Positions 7,388 to 15,800 of a stretch of 64,000 nt of DNA are shown piece by piece. Under the pieces are notes generated by a model that had not been told where the DNA came from, ran no database searches, and was given only the letters and a program-made list of their open reading frames with translations. Source of the DNA: Streptomyces olivochromogenes (GTDB lineage: Bacteria > Actinomycetota > Actinomycetes > Streptomycetales > Streptomycetaceae). The translations under genes and the position numbers were made by a program. Numbering within the stretch: position 1 is the first letter of the stretch; each line of letters starts with the position of its first letter. The stretch is taken from the NCBI RefSeq assembly GCF_001514115.1, contig NZ_KQ948473.1:96234-160233 (forward strand). Reading direction: 5' to 3'.

Positions 7388-9897
7388 CATTCGTCTGCCA
7401 TGGCCAGCGACAGGGCCTGGACCGTGGGATGCGTGTAGAGCAGCCGCATGGAAAGCGCGGGCAGCCCGCGCTCGCGCAGGGCGGTGCCGACACGGATCGC
7501 GTAGAGCGAGTTCCCGCCGAGCTCGAAGAAGTTGTCGTCCGGGCCGACGGGGACACCGAGGATCTCCTCCCACACCCCTGTGAGGGCCGTCACCAGGTCT
7601 CCGGTGGGCGCGGGCACCGAAACGGGCTTCTCCGGCGCCGGCAGACGGTCGCGGTCCAGCTTGCCGTTCGGGGTCAGCGGCAGCACGGGTACGCGGGTGA
7701 CGGTCGTCGGCAGCATGTGGTCGGGCAGCAGCCGCGCGGCCCGCCGCCGTACGTCGCCGGTGTCCCCGTCGGCCACGACATACGCGTCGATCCGCACCCC
7801 CGCCGCGTCCTCGAAGGCGTCCCCGCTCAGCACCACCGCCGCCGCCGTGACCACCGGGTCCTCCAGCAGCACCGCCCGGATCTCGTCCGGCTCGATCCGG
7901 TACCCGCGCACCTTCACCTGGCTGTCGATCCTCCCCAGGTGCTCCAGTGAACCGTCGGCGCGCAGCCGCCCCAGGTCACCGCTGCGGTACCACCGGCCGG
8001 GGCCGTACGGATCGTTCACGAACCGCTCGGCCGTCAGCTCGGGCCGCCCCAGGTATCCGAGGGCGACTCCGGCCCCGCCCACCCAGATCTCGCCCGCCGC
8101 GCCCGTCGGCAGCGGGCGCCCCCGCTCGTCGCGCGCCGACACCGACCAGCCGGGCAGTGGGCGGCCCACCGAGCGGGAGGCGGCCAGGGCCTCGCGCCGG
8201 GTGACGGTCGCCGCGGTGACGTGGACGGTGGTCTCGGTGATCCCGTACATGTTGACCAGGCGGCAGCGGTCCTCCGGGTGACGGTCGAACCAGCCGAGCA
8301 GCGGCCGGGTGTCCAGCGCCTCCCCGCCCAGCACCACCAGCCGCACCGACAGCCCTTCCTTCGCGCCGCGGTCCACCGCCCGCAACTGCCCGAAGGCCGA
8401 CGGGGTCTGGCTGAGGACGGTCACCGACTCCCGTACGAGCAGCGCGTGGAAGTCCTCCGGCGAGCGCGCCACCCAGTGGTCCACGACCACCAGCCGGGCG
8501 CCGGTCAGCAGGGCGCCCCAGATCTCCCACACCGAGAAGTCGAAGGCGGCGGAGTGGAAGAACGTCCAGGTGTCGGCGGCGGTGAGGGCGAAGTCCTCGC
8601 GGGTGGCGTCGAGGAGGGCGAGGACATTGGCGTGGGGGACGACGACCCCCTTGGGGCGGCCGGTCGAACCTGAGGTGTGGATGACGTAGGCGGGATCCTT
8701 CGGGGTGAGGTCCCGCGGTGTGCGGTTCCGCGGCCGGTCGGTCCGCGCGGCGCCGAGGTAGGGCGCGGTGTCACGGACGACCAGCCGTACGTCCGCGTCG
8801 CGCGCCGTGCGGTCCAGGCGCTCCTCGGGGTGTGCCGGATCCATCGGTACGTACGCCGCGCCCGCCTTCAGCACCGCGAGCATCGTCGCCACCAGGTCGG
8901 CGCCCCGCTCCAGCCGGACACCGACCCGGTCACCGGGGCGGACCCCGGCGGCGCGCAGTCCGGCGGCCAGCCGCTCGGCGCGCTCGCGCAGTGCCCCGTA
9001 CGTCGTCGTGGTGCCGTCGTGGGTGAGGGCGGGGGCGTCGGGGTGGCGGTCGGCGCGGGCGTCGAAGGCGGTGTCGATACGGGAGGGAACAGCGGGCCGG
9101 GGTATGCCGGCGGGCGGCGGGAGCAGGCGCTCCGCCTCTTCGTGGGGGATCAGTTCGATCTCCGCGAGGGGGCGGTGGCCCAGCTGAGCGTGCACGTGGG
9201 TGAGGTGGCGGGCGAAGGCCCGGGCGGAGGCTTCGTCGATGTGCCGGAGCTGGTGGTGCAGCTCGACGGTGGTGCCGCGCGGGACGAGAGTGAGCGGGAA
9301 GGGGGCCGACTGGAACGGGAGTCGGTGACTGAAGGTGGGGTCCACCGGGCCCACCTCGTCGAGGACCGTGGCGTACGCGGGGAGTCCGTCCCCCGGGTCG
9401 CGGTGCTCGTAGCGGGCGAGGACCAGGGCCGCGGCAGGGGCCCCGGCCGGTACCGGGACGGTGACCACGCCCGTCCGGTCACCGGCCCCCTCCTCGCCCG
9501 TCGCCCAGTCGATACGGGGCCTGTGCGGGCCTTTCGGGGGCTTGTCGCAGCCGAGGGGAACAGTCACTTCGGTGGCCGGGCGGTGGCCGAGCAGGACGTG
9601 GGCGATGTCCTGGAGCACGCCCGGGGTCAGCAGCGCGTGGTGCGCCACCAACACCAGATGGGCGCCCCCGTCCTCGTACCGCAACAAGACCGCGCGGAAC
9701 GCGGGACCCCCCTCGGTGACGGGCCGGTGCAGTTCGGCCCGCAGACGGTGTTCGGCGAACCGCGCGGGCACCTCGTCGTGCCACAACACCGGCCAGCGGT
9801 CAGGTAGTTCGGGCCACCAGCCACGTACGGCCGCGTCGAGGACGGGCCCGGGATCGGCGGACGCCGGAACGCGGAGGGCGAGGGCGTGACACGTCAC
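7387..9897 (-). CDS. NRPS: degenerate condensation remnant-A-PCP, Thr-like A domain
   Basis: 836 residues. Residues 1 to about 245 resemble a shortened condensation domain whose core reads HHALLTPG (86-93), lacking the Asp-Gly of HHxxxDG, so it is probably inactive. The A domain (about 255-750) has HTSGSTGRPKG, YGITETTVH and the A10 lysine (PLTPNGKLDR). The ten-residue code read by eye is DFWSVGMVHK, close to the known Thr code DFWNIGMVHK. A PCP follows (DDNFFELGGNSLYAI). There is no thioesterase, reductase or terminal C domain. The start is the GTG at 9897 with GGAG eight bases upstream. It is the last gene of the operon and probably the terminal module fed by the C domain ending the hybrid synthase. 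How the product is released is not obvious; the stand-alone thioesterase is a candidate. Confidence 0.88.
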   Translation of the reverse strand: MTCHALALRVPASADPGPVLDAAVRGWWPELPDRWPVLWHDEVPARFAEHRLRAELHRPVTEGGPAFRAVLLRYEDGGAHLVLVAHHALLTPGVLQDIAHVLLGHRPATEVTVPLGCDKPPKGPHRPRIDWATGEEGAGDRTGVVTVPVPAGAPAAALVLARYEHRDPGDGLPAYATVLDEVGPVDPTFSHRLPFQSAPFPLTLVPRGTTVELHHQLRHIDEASARAFARHLTHVHAQLGHRPLAEIELIPHEEAERLLPPPAGIPRPAVPSRIDTAFDARADRHPDAPALTHDGTTTTYGALRERAERLAAGLRAAGVRPGDRVGVRLERGADLVATMLAVLKAGAAYVPMDPAHPEERLDRTARDADVRLVVRDTAPYLGAARTDRPRNRTPRDLTPKDPAYVIHTSGSTGRPKGVVVPHANVLALLDATREDFALTAADTWTFFHSAAFDFSVWEIWGALLTGARLVVVDHWVARSPEDFHALLVRESVTVLSQTPSAFGQLRAVDRGAKEGLSVRLVVLGGEALDTRPLLGWFDRHPEDRCRLVNMYGITETTVHVTAATVTRREALAASRSVGRPLPGWSVSARDERGRPLPTGAAGEIWVGGAGVALGYLGRPELTAERFVNDPYGPGRWYRSGDLGRLRADGSLEHLGRIDSQVKVRGYRIEPDEIRAVLLEDPVVTAAAVVLSGDAFEDAAGVRIDAYVVADGDTGDVRRRAARLLPDHMLPTTVTRVPVLPLTPNGKLDRDRLPAPEKPVSVPAPTGDLVTALTGVWEEILGVPVGPDDNFFELGGNSLYAIRVGTALRERGLPALSMRLLYTHPTVQALSLAMADE

Positions 9898-9937
9898 GTT
9901 CAAGTCTCCAACCGTGGGCAAGGGTGCCGGACAGGGC

Positions 9938-10795
9938 CTAGCGGGCCGAGAAGCCTCCGTCGACGGTGAGGACGGTGCCGGTCACCTGGCGGGACTCGTC
10001 GGAGGCTAGCCAGAGGGCGGCGGTGGCGACGTCGTCCGGTTCGACGAGGGCGTTCATGGGCTGGGCCTGGACGAAGGTCTGCTCGTGCTCGGCGACCGGC
10101 ACGTCCAGGGCGCGGGCGATCTCGGCGAGCATCCGGCCCTCCACGCGGGGGTCGTCGCGGACCGAGCCGGGGCAGATGGCGTTGACGCGGACCCGGCGGG
10201 GCGCGTAGTCGAGGGCGACCGCCTTGGTCAGGCCGATCAGGCCGTGCTTGGCGGCGACGTACCCGGCGAAGTGGCGGTAGCCGACCAGACCGGCCGTGGA
10301 GGCGATGTTGATGATCGAGCCGGCGCCCCGCGCGGTCATCAGGGCGCCCGCCGCGCGGATCGTGCGCCAGGCCCCGGAGAGGTCCACGTCCAGCATCAGC
10401 TGCCACTCGTGCTCCTCGATCTCGTGGGCGGCCCGGCCGGAGGGCGCGGCGATCCCGGCGTTGTTGACGAGGACGTCGAGCCGTCCGAAGCGGGCCGTCG
10501 TCTCCTTCACCGCCGTCTCCACCGCGGCCAGGTCCCGTACGTCGACCCGGGCCGTACGGACGGCGGCGCCCGTCTCCCGGCAGAGCTCCGCCGTGTGCGC
10601 CAACTGGCTCTCGGAGCCCAGCGGGTACGGCACACCCGGAAGGTCCGCCGCGATGTCCACGAGCATCAGATCGGCGCCCTCGCGGGCGAACGCGACGGCG
10701 GTCGCCCGGCCGATGCCGCGGGCCGCCCCGGTGACGAGGGCGACCTTGCCCGAGAGCCTCGGACCGCCCGGGCTCACCGGTCCCACCGGTCCCAC
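9938..10795 (-). CDS. SDR-family oxidoreductase, mycofactocin-coupled-like
   Basis: 285-residue short-chain dehydrogenase. Seen: the cofactor motif GAARGIG, NNAG, the catalytic Ser in NIASTAG and YVAAK. After the second beta strand there is an insertion (LVDIAADLPGVPYPLGSESQL) resembling the lid segment of mycofactocin-dependent SDRs, so it may carry a non-exchangeable NAD; that is inference. It starts 13 bases after the thioesterase stop and ends 40 bases before the NRPS start, inside the operon. It is probably a tailoring oxidoreductase acting on an alcohol or ketone of the product or a precursor. Confidence 0.85.
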   Translation of the reverse strand: MGPVGPVSPGGPRLSGKVALVTGAARGIGRATAVAFAREGADLMLVDIAADLPGVPYPLGSESQLAHTAELCRETGAAVRTARVDVRDLAAVETAVKETTARFGRLDVLVNNAGIAAPSGRAAHEIEEHEWQLMLDVDLSGAWRTIRAAGALMTARGAGSIINIASTAGLVGYRHFAGYVAAKHGLIGLTKAVALDYAPRRVRVNAICPGSVRDDPRVEGRMLAEIARALDVPVAEHEQTFVQAQPMNALVEPDDVATAALWLASDESRQVTGTVLTVDGGFSAR

Positions 10796-10808
10796 CGATC
10801 CACCCGGC

Positions 10809-11531
10809 TCACCGCGCGCGTCCGGCGCGGAGTTCGGCTCCGATCAGGCGCAGGAGGGCGCCCGGGTTCTCCGTCAGGTACATGTGGCCGCCGTCCAGTT
10901 CCGCCGTGGTGAGCTTCCCGGCGGTGGCGCGGGACCACTCGGCGGCCTCGGCCGCGCTCACCAGCTCGTCGTCGCGGCCGCGCAGGGCGAGGACCGGGAC
11001 GGCGAGCGGGCGGTCGGAGGCGGGCCGGTACGTCTCGTGCATCCGTACGTCGGCCCGCAGCAGCGGGAGCAGCAGCTCACGCATCTCCGGGTGCTCCAGG
11101 ACCGGGTGCGCGTACCCCGCGAAGGTGCGCACCCGGGCCAGGAACTCCGCGTCGGGCAGACCGCTCGCGCGGTCCGCGCGGCCGGTCCACGGGCCCGGCG
11201 CGCCGCTGACGACGAGGGCGTCGAGGCGGACGCCGGGGTCTGCCTCCAGCCGGTGCGCCAGTTCGAAGCCGAGCACCGCGCCGAGGCTGTGCCCGAACAC
11301 CGCCACCCGCGCGCCCTCCGGGAGCTGCCGGGTCAGCAGGGTGTGCGCCTCGGCGGCCGCCCGTACCGCGTCCGTGTGGGGTTCCTCCACGAACCGCTCC
11401 TCGCGGCCGGGGAGTTGCACCGGCAGGACGCTCACGCCCGCCGGTGCCCGGTCCTGCCACGGCTTGAAGAAGGACGCGCCCGCCCCGGCGAAGGGCAGAC
11501 AGACGAGGTGGGTCTCTTCCACTGCTGACAT
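10809..11531 (-). CDS. Type II thioesterase
   Basis: 240-residue alpha/beta hydrolase of the NRPS/PKS-associated TEII family: CLPFAGAGASFF near the N-terminus, nucleophile Ser in GHSLGA, the acid region RGRDDELV and the catalytic His in LDGGHMYL. Family role: removing wrong acyl groups from carrier proteins. Because none of the synthases has a terminal TE, it might also release the product here. It is spaced 40 bases after the aminopeptidase and 13 before the SDR, within the operon. Confidence 0.92.
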   Translation of the reverse strand: MSAVEETHLVCLPFAGAGASFFKPWQDRAPAGVSVLPVQLPGREERFVEEPHTDAVRAAAEAHTLLTRQLPEGARVAVFGHSLGAVLGFELAHRLEADPGVRLDALVVSGAPGPWTGRADRASGLPDAEFLARVRTFAGYAHPVLEHPEMRELLLPLLRADVRMHETYRPASDRPLAVPVLALRGRDDELVSAAEAAEWSRATAGKLTTAELDGGHMYLTENPGALLRLIGAELRAGRAR

Positions 11532-11571
11532 CGCTCCCGAGTCTCGGTTCCGGATACGAAGAGGCCGGTGC

Positions 11572-12864
11572 TCAGCCCGTGGTGACGAACTCGGTGAGGA
11601 CCCGGGCCAGCAGGCCGGGGTCCTGCGCCCCGCACAGCTCCCGCGCGGAGTGCATCGACAGCCCCGGTACGCCCACGTCGACGGTGGCGACTCCCAGCCG
11701 GGCCGCGGTGATGGGGCCGATCGAGGTGCCGCACGGTATGGCGTTGTGGGAGACGAACGGCTGCCAGGGCACCTCGGCGCGCTCGCAGGCCGCGGCGAAG
11801 GCGGCGACTCCGGTGCCGTCGGTGGCGTACCGCTGGTTGACGTTGACCTTGACGACGGGTCCGCCGTTGGGGAGGGGGTGGTGGTCCGGGTCGTGGCGTT
11901 CTGCGTAGTTGGGGTGCACGGCGTGCGACATGTCGGCGGAGACGCAGAAGGCCCCGGCGAGGGCCCGGTTGAAGTCCTCGGCGCTGCCGCCGCGTGCGGC
12001 GACGGACCGGCCGAGCACCCGCTCCAGCAGGGGGCCCTGGGCGCCCGACTGGGAGCCGCTGCCGACCTCCTCGTGGTCGAAGGCGGCGAGCACCGGGATG
12101 TGGGCGGGCGGCCGGGCGGCGGTGGCGGCGGCGACCAGCGCGGTGACGCCCGCGTGTACGGAGATCTGGTTGTCCAGACGCGGTGAGACGAGGAACTCCT
12201 CGTCGGCGCCGAGGTAGCCGGGCGGCTGGATGTCGTGCAGCATCAGGTCCCAGCCGAGGACCTCGGCGACGTCGGTGTCCGCCTCGGCGGCGACCCGGGC
12301 GAGCAGGGCGCCGGGCCGGGTGGGGCCGAGGCCCCACAGCGGGGTCATGTGCAGTTGCGCGTCGAGCGCGACACCTTCGTTGACGCTGCGGTCGAGGTGG
12401 ATGGCGAGCTGGGGTACGCGCAGCAGCGGCTGGTCGAGGCAGACGAGGCGGCTGGATCCGTCGCGCAGTGTCAGCCGGCCCGAGATGCCGAGGTCGCGGT
12501 CGAGCCAGGTGTTGTGGGGGACGCCGCCGTAGATCTCCACGGCGATCTGCCGCCAGCCCGCGGAGCCGGTGTCGGGCTCGGGCTTGATCCGCAGGTTCGG
12601 GGAGTCGGTGTGGGCTCCGACGATCCGGAACGGGGTGCGGGCCGGGGCGCCCGCGGGGACGTACCAGGCGAGCAGCGCTCCGGCGCGGACGACGTACCGG
12701 CCGCCCTCGGCACCGGCCGTCCAGTCGTCCGTCTCGCGCAGCTCCTGGAAGCCCGCCTTCTCCAGGCGCTGGGCCGCGTTCGCGACCACGTGGTAGGGCG
12801 AGGGGCTGGAGCGGACGAAGGAGAGCAGATCGTCGCTGTGACTGCGGTCATGTGTGGGGGACAT
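11572..12864 (-). CDS. M18-family (aspartyl-type) aminopeptidase
   Basis: 430-residue cytoplasmic metallo-aminopeptidase of the M18 family, normal length. Metal-site regions are seen in order: the His/Asp of GAHTDSPNLRIKP, the Asp of SPRLDNQISV, the Glu pair and Gly of FDHEEVGSGSQSGA, SADMSHAVHPNYAERHDP, and the C-terminal MHSARELCG. The ATG at 12864 is only six bases past the stop of the hybrid synthase, with AGGGG at about 12881-12886, so it is read from the same transcript. Peptidases are not usual members of such operons. Candidate roles: an insensitive copy of the target of an aminopeptidase-inhibiting product, or maturation/turnover of the product. It could also be a captured housekeeping gene. 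Confidence 0.92.
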   Translation of the reverse strand: MSPTHDRSHSDDLLSFVRSSPSPYHVVANAAQRLEKAGFQELRETDDWTAGAEGGRYVVRAGALLAWYVPAGAPARTPFRIVGAHTDSPNLRIKPEPDTGSAGWRQIAVEIYGGVPHNTWLDRDLGISGRLTLRDGSSRLVCLDQPLLRVPQLAIHLDRSVNEGVALDAQLHMTPLWGLGPTRPGALLARVAAEADTDVAEVLGWDLMLHDIQPPGYLGADEEFLVSPRLDNQISVHAGVTALVAAATAARPPAHIPVLAAFDHEEVGSGSQSGAQGPLLERVLGRSVAARGGSAEDFNRALAGAFCVSADMSHAVHPNYAERHDPDHHPLPNGGPVVKVNVNQRYATDGTGVAAFAAACERAEVPWQPFVSHNAIPCGTSIGPITAARLGVATVDVGVPGLSMHSARELCGAQDPGLLARVLTEFVTTG

Positions 12865-12870
12865 GGGCGC

Positions 12871-15800
12871 TCACGCCTTTCGGAGGGGCTGGAGAGGGTT
12901 GAGGAGTGAAGCGACGGGCGCGTCCGGCCGAGTGCACAGTTCGGCGAGGACGGCCTGCCAGTCGTCGAGCAGTTCCTGAGCCGTGGCGGGGTCCCACAGA
13001 TCGGCGGAGTACTCCAGGAAGGTGCGGTAGCCCTTGGCCGGGTCGCGGCGCGGGGCGAGACCGAAGGAGAGGTCACCGCGGGACACGGGCGGGGCGAGGT
13101 CGTCGACCTCGACGTCGAGTCCGGGGATCTCGATGTCCGTGTCCAGGGAGTTCTGGAAGGCGATGGTCATTGGGAAGCGCTCGGGCACCGCGCGGGCACC
13201 GCTCTCGCGCAGGGCACGCACGATCCGCGCGGTCGGCAGGACGTGGGCCGTCGCCTCCAGGGCGCCGGCGCCGGTGCGCTCCACGAGGTCGCCGCGCGTC
13301 TCGTCCGGGTCGGGCGTCACCCGCACGACCACGCCGGTCGACGTCAGCGCGACCATCGACTCGAACGCGCTGCGCTCGCGGTGGGCGTACGGCGTGCCCA
13401 TCGCGATGTCCCGCACCCCGGACCGGCGGGCGACCAGCACGCCGAGCGCCGTGGCCGCGACCCCGAACGGCGTGGTGTGCCGGGCCGCCGCCAACTCCTC
13501 GACGGCCCTGCGCAGTTCACCGGAGGCAGTACCGCGCAAGGTGTCGCCGTGTCCGCTCGGCACCGCGGGCCGGGCCCGGTCGCCGGGGATCTCGACCGCG
13601 GCCGGGATCCCCTCCAGATACCGGGTCCAGTACGCCGTCCTGCGGGCCTCCTCGGCGGGGTCGGCGTGCTCGCGCTGCCAGCGGGCGTAGTCCGTGCACT
13701 GCGCCGCCGGTTCGGGCAGGCCGTGCGGGCGGCCCGCGGCGGCGGCCGTGTAGAGCGCGGCGAGCTCGCCCAGGAGAAGGGAGAGGGACCAGCCGTCGAC
13801 GCAGATGTGGTGCACGACGAACATCAGCGTCCACCGGTCGGGTGCGACGCGCAGCAGCCGCAGGACGGGCAGGACCGGCAGGGCATCGCCGGTCACCGTG
13901 ATGGGCGTCGCGGCGGCCTCCCGGCACAACTCATCGGCGCATGCGAGCCGTTCGGACTCGGCGGCGATGCCGGTGAGGTCCTCGACGGGAAGGGCCGGGG
14001 GCGGCACGTCGAGAACCTCCTGCCGCCAGCCGGTCCCGTCGTCCGTTCCGTACGACGGCTCCGACTGCCCCTCTGCGGGTACGAAGCGGCACCGCAGTCC
14101 GTGGTGTCGGTCGAGCAGCCCGGCCACCGCGGTGCGCAGGGCGGCCACGTCCAGGGGGCCGGTGAAGCGGATCCGGGTCGGGATGTTCCACACCTCGGGG
14201 CGGGGCATGCTCAGGACGCCCGCGATCATGCGGGCCTGCTGGTCGCTGACGGGCGCCGTGTCCACCACGGTCACGCCCCGGGGTGGCGCGAGCCGGGCGG
14301 TCATCGCCCCCAGCGTGGCGTCGGCGAAGAAGTCCGCCAAGGGGTATTCCACGCCGAAGCTGTCCCGGACCCGGTTCACCAGTCTGATCGCGCCGATCGA
14401 ATTCCCCCCGAGTTCGAAGAAGTTGGCGTCCGGGGTGAGATCACCGACCGGGCCGAGTGTGTGCTGCCAGAGGGTACGGAGCCGGTGGACGCCGTCGGGG
14501 GTGCCCGGGGTGACGGAACCCGGTGTCAGGTCGCCGACCGTCTCCGCGGCGCCCGCGGTCATGCTGGTCAGCACGCTCTCCAGACGGTCCAGGTACCCCC
14601 GTGCCGTCGCCTCGTCGAACAGGTCGGCGTCGTAGCGCAGGCGCAGGTCGAGGTCCTCGTCGGGGAGCCGGGTCGCCATGAGGGCGAGTTCGAGGGGCGC
14701 GGACTCGGTGCCGCCGTCGAGGGGGGTGGCGCGCAGGCCCGGCAGGGCGAGGGCGGTCAGGGGCGCGGTGTCGAGGTCGGCGGAGACGGTGACGAGGGGG
14801 CGCGGGTTGCCCGGGTCGGGGTGACGGGCCGCCGACAGGCCGTCCAGGTCGACGTGTTGGCGGGCGTCGGCCGCGAAGAGCGTGTCCCGGGTGGCGCGTA
14901 CGGCGTCGGTGAGTGTCGTGCCGTCGGTCAGGGTCCCGCGCAGGGGCAGCAGGGACACGTGGAAGCCGACGGTGTCCCGCGTCTCGGGGGTGCGGCGGCC
15001 GAAGGTGGACCCGATGACGAAGTCGTCCTGTCCGGCGTACTGGCGCAGCACGATCCGCCAGGCGGTGAGCAGCGTCGCGAACAGGGTGACCCCTTGCCGC
15101 CCGCTCCACTCCCGCAGCCGTCCCGTCCGCTGCGGGCCGAGCCGCAGTCCCACGGCCCCGCCGCGTCCGGCGACGGTGCGGGTGCGCGGTCGGTCCGTGG
15201 GCAGTGCGGGCGCGCCAGGGCCGTCCCCGAGGTGGGCGCGCCACCAGTCCAGGTCGTCCGCTGTCCCGGTCGCCGCGATCGTGTCGAGTGTGCTGCCGGC
15301 GGCCCGCTCGAAGCGGGGCGCGCGTCCCTCCGACGCCGCCCGGTAGAACTCCCCGAGGTCGGCGGCGACCAGCCCCGCGGAGTGGCCGTCGGTGACGAGG
15401 TGGTGCATGCCGAGGATCAGCGCGTGGTCGTCGTCGGTGAGCCGCAGCAGCCGGGGCGTGAACAGCGGCCCCGTCGCGAGGTCGTACGCGCGGGTGCTCT
15501 CCTCCCGCAGGGCGGCCCGGATCACCTCGTCGGCGTCCCGGCCCCGGACGTCGTCGACGATCAAGGCCGGACATCCCCGGTCCCGGCCCCGGCCCTCCCG
15601 TACGACCTGGAAGACCCCGTCTCCCCCGGCCACGAAAGCGGTCCGCAGCCCGTCGTGGCGGCGGACGAGGCCGTCCACGGCGGTCCGCAGCGCCTCGACG
15701 TCCAGCGGACCCCGCAGCCGTACGCCCTGGATCTCGTTGTACGCGGCCGGGTTGGCGATCAGCGTGGCGGCGAGCCAGAGGCGGCGCTGGGCCGGGGTCG

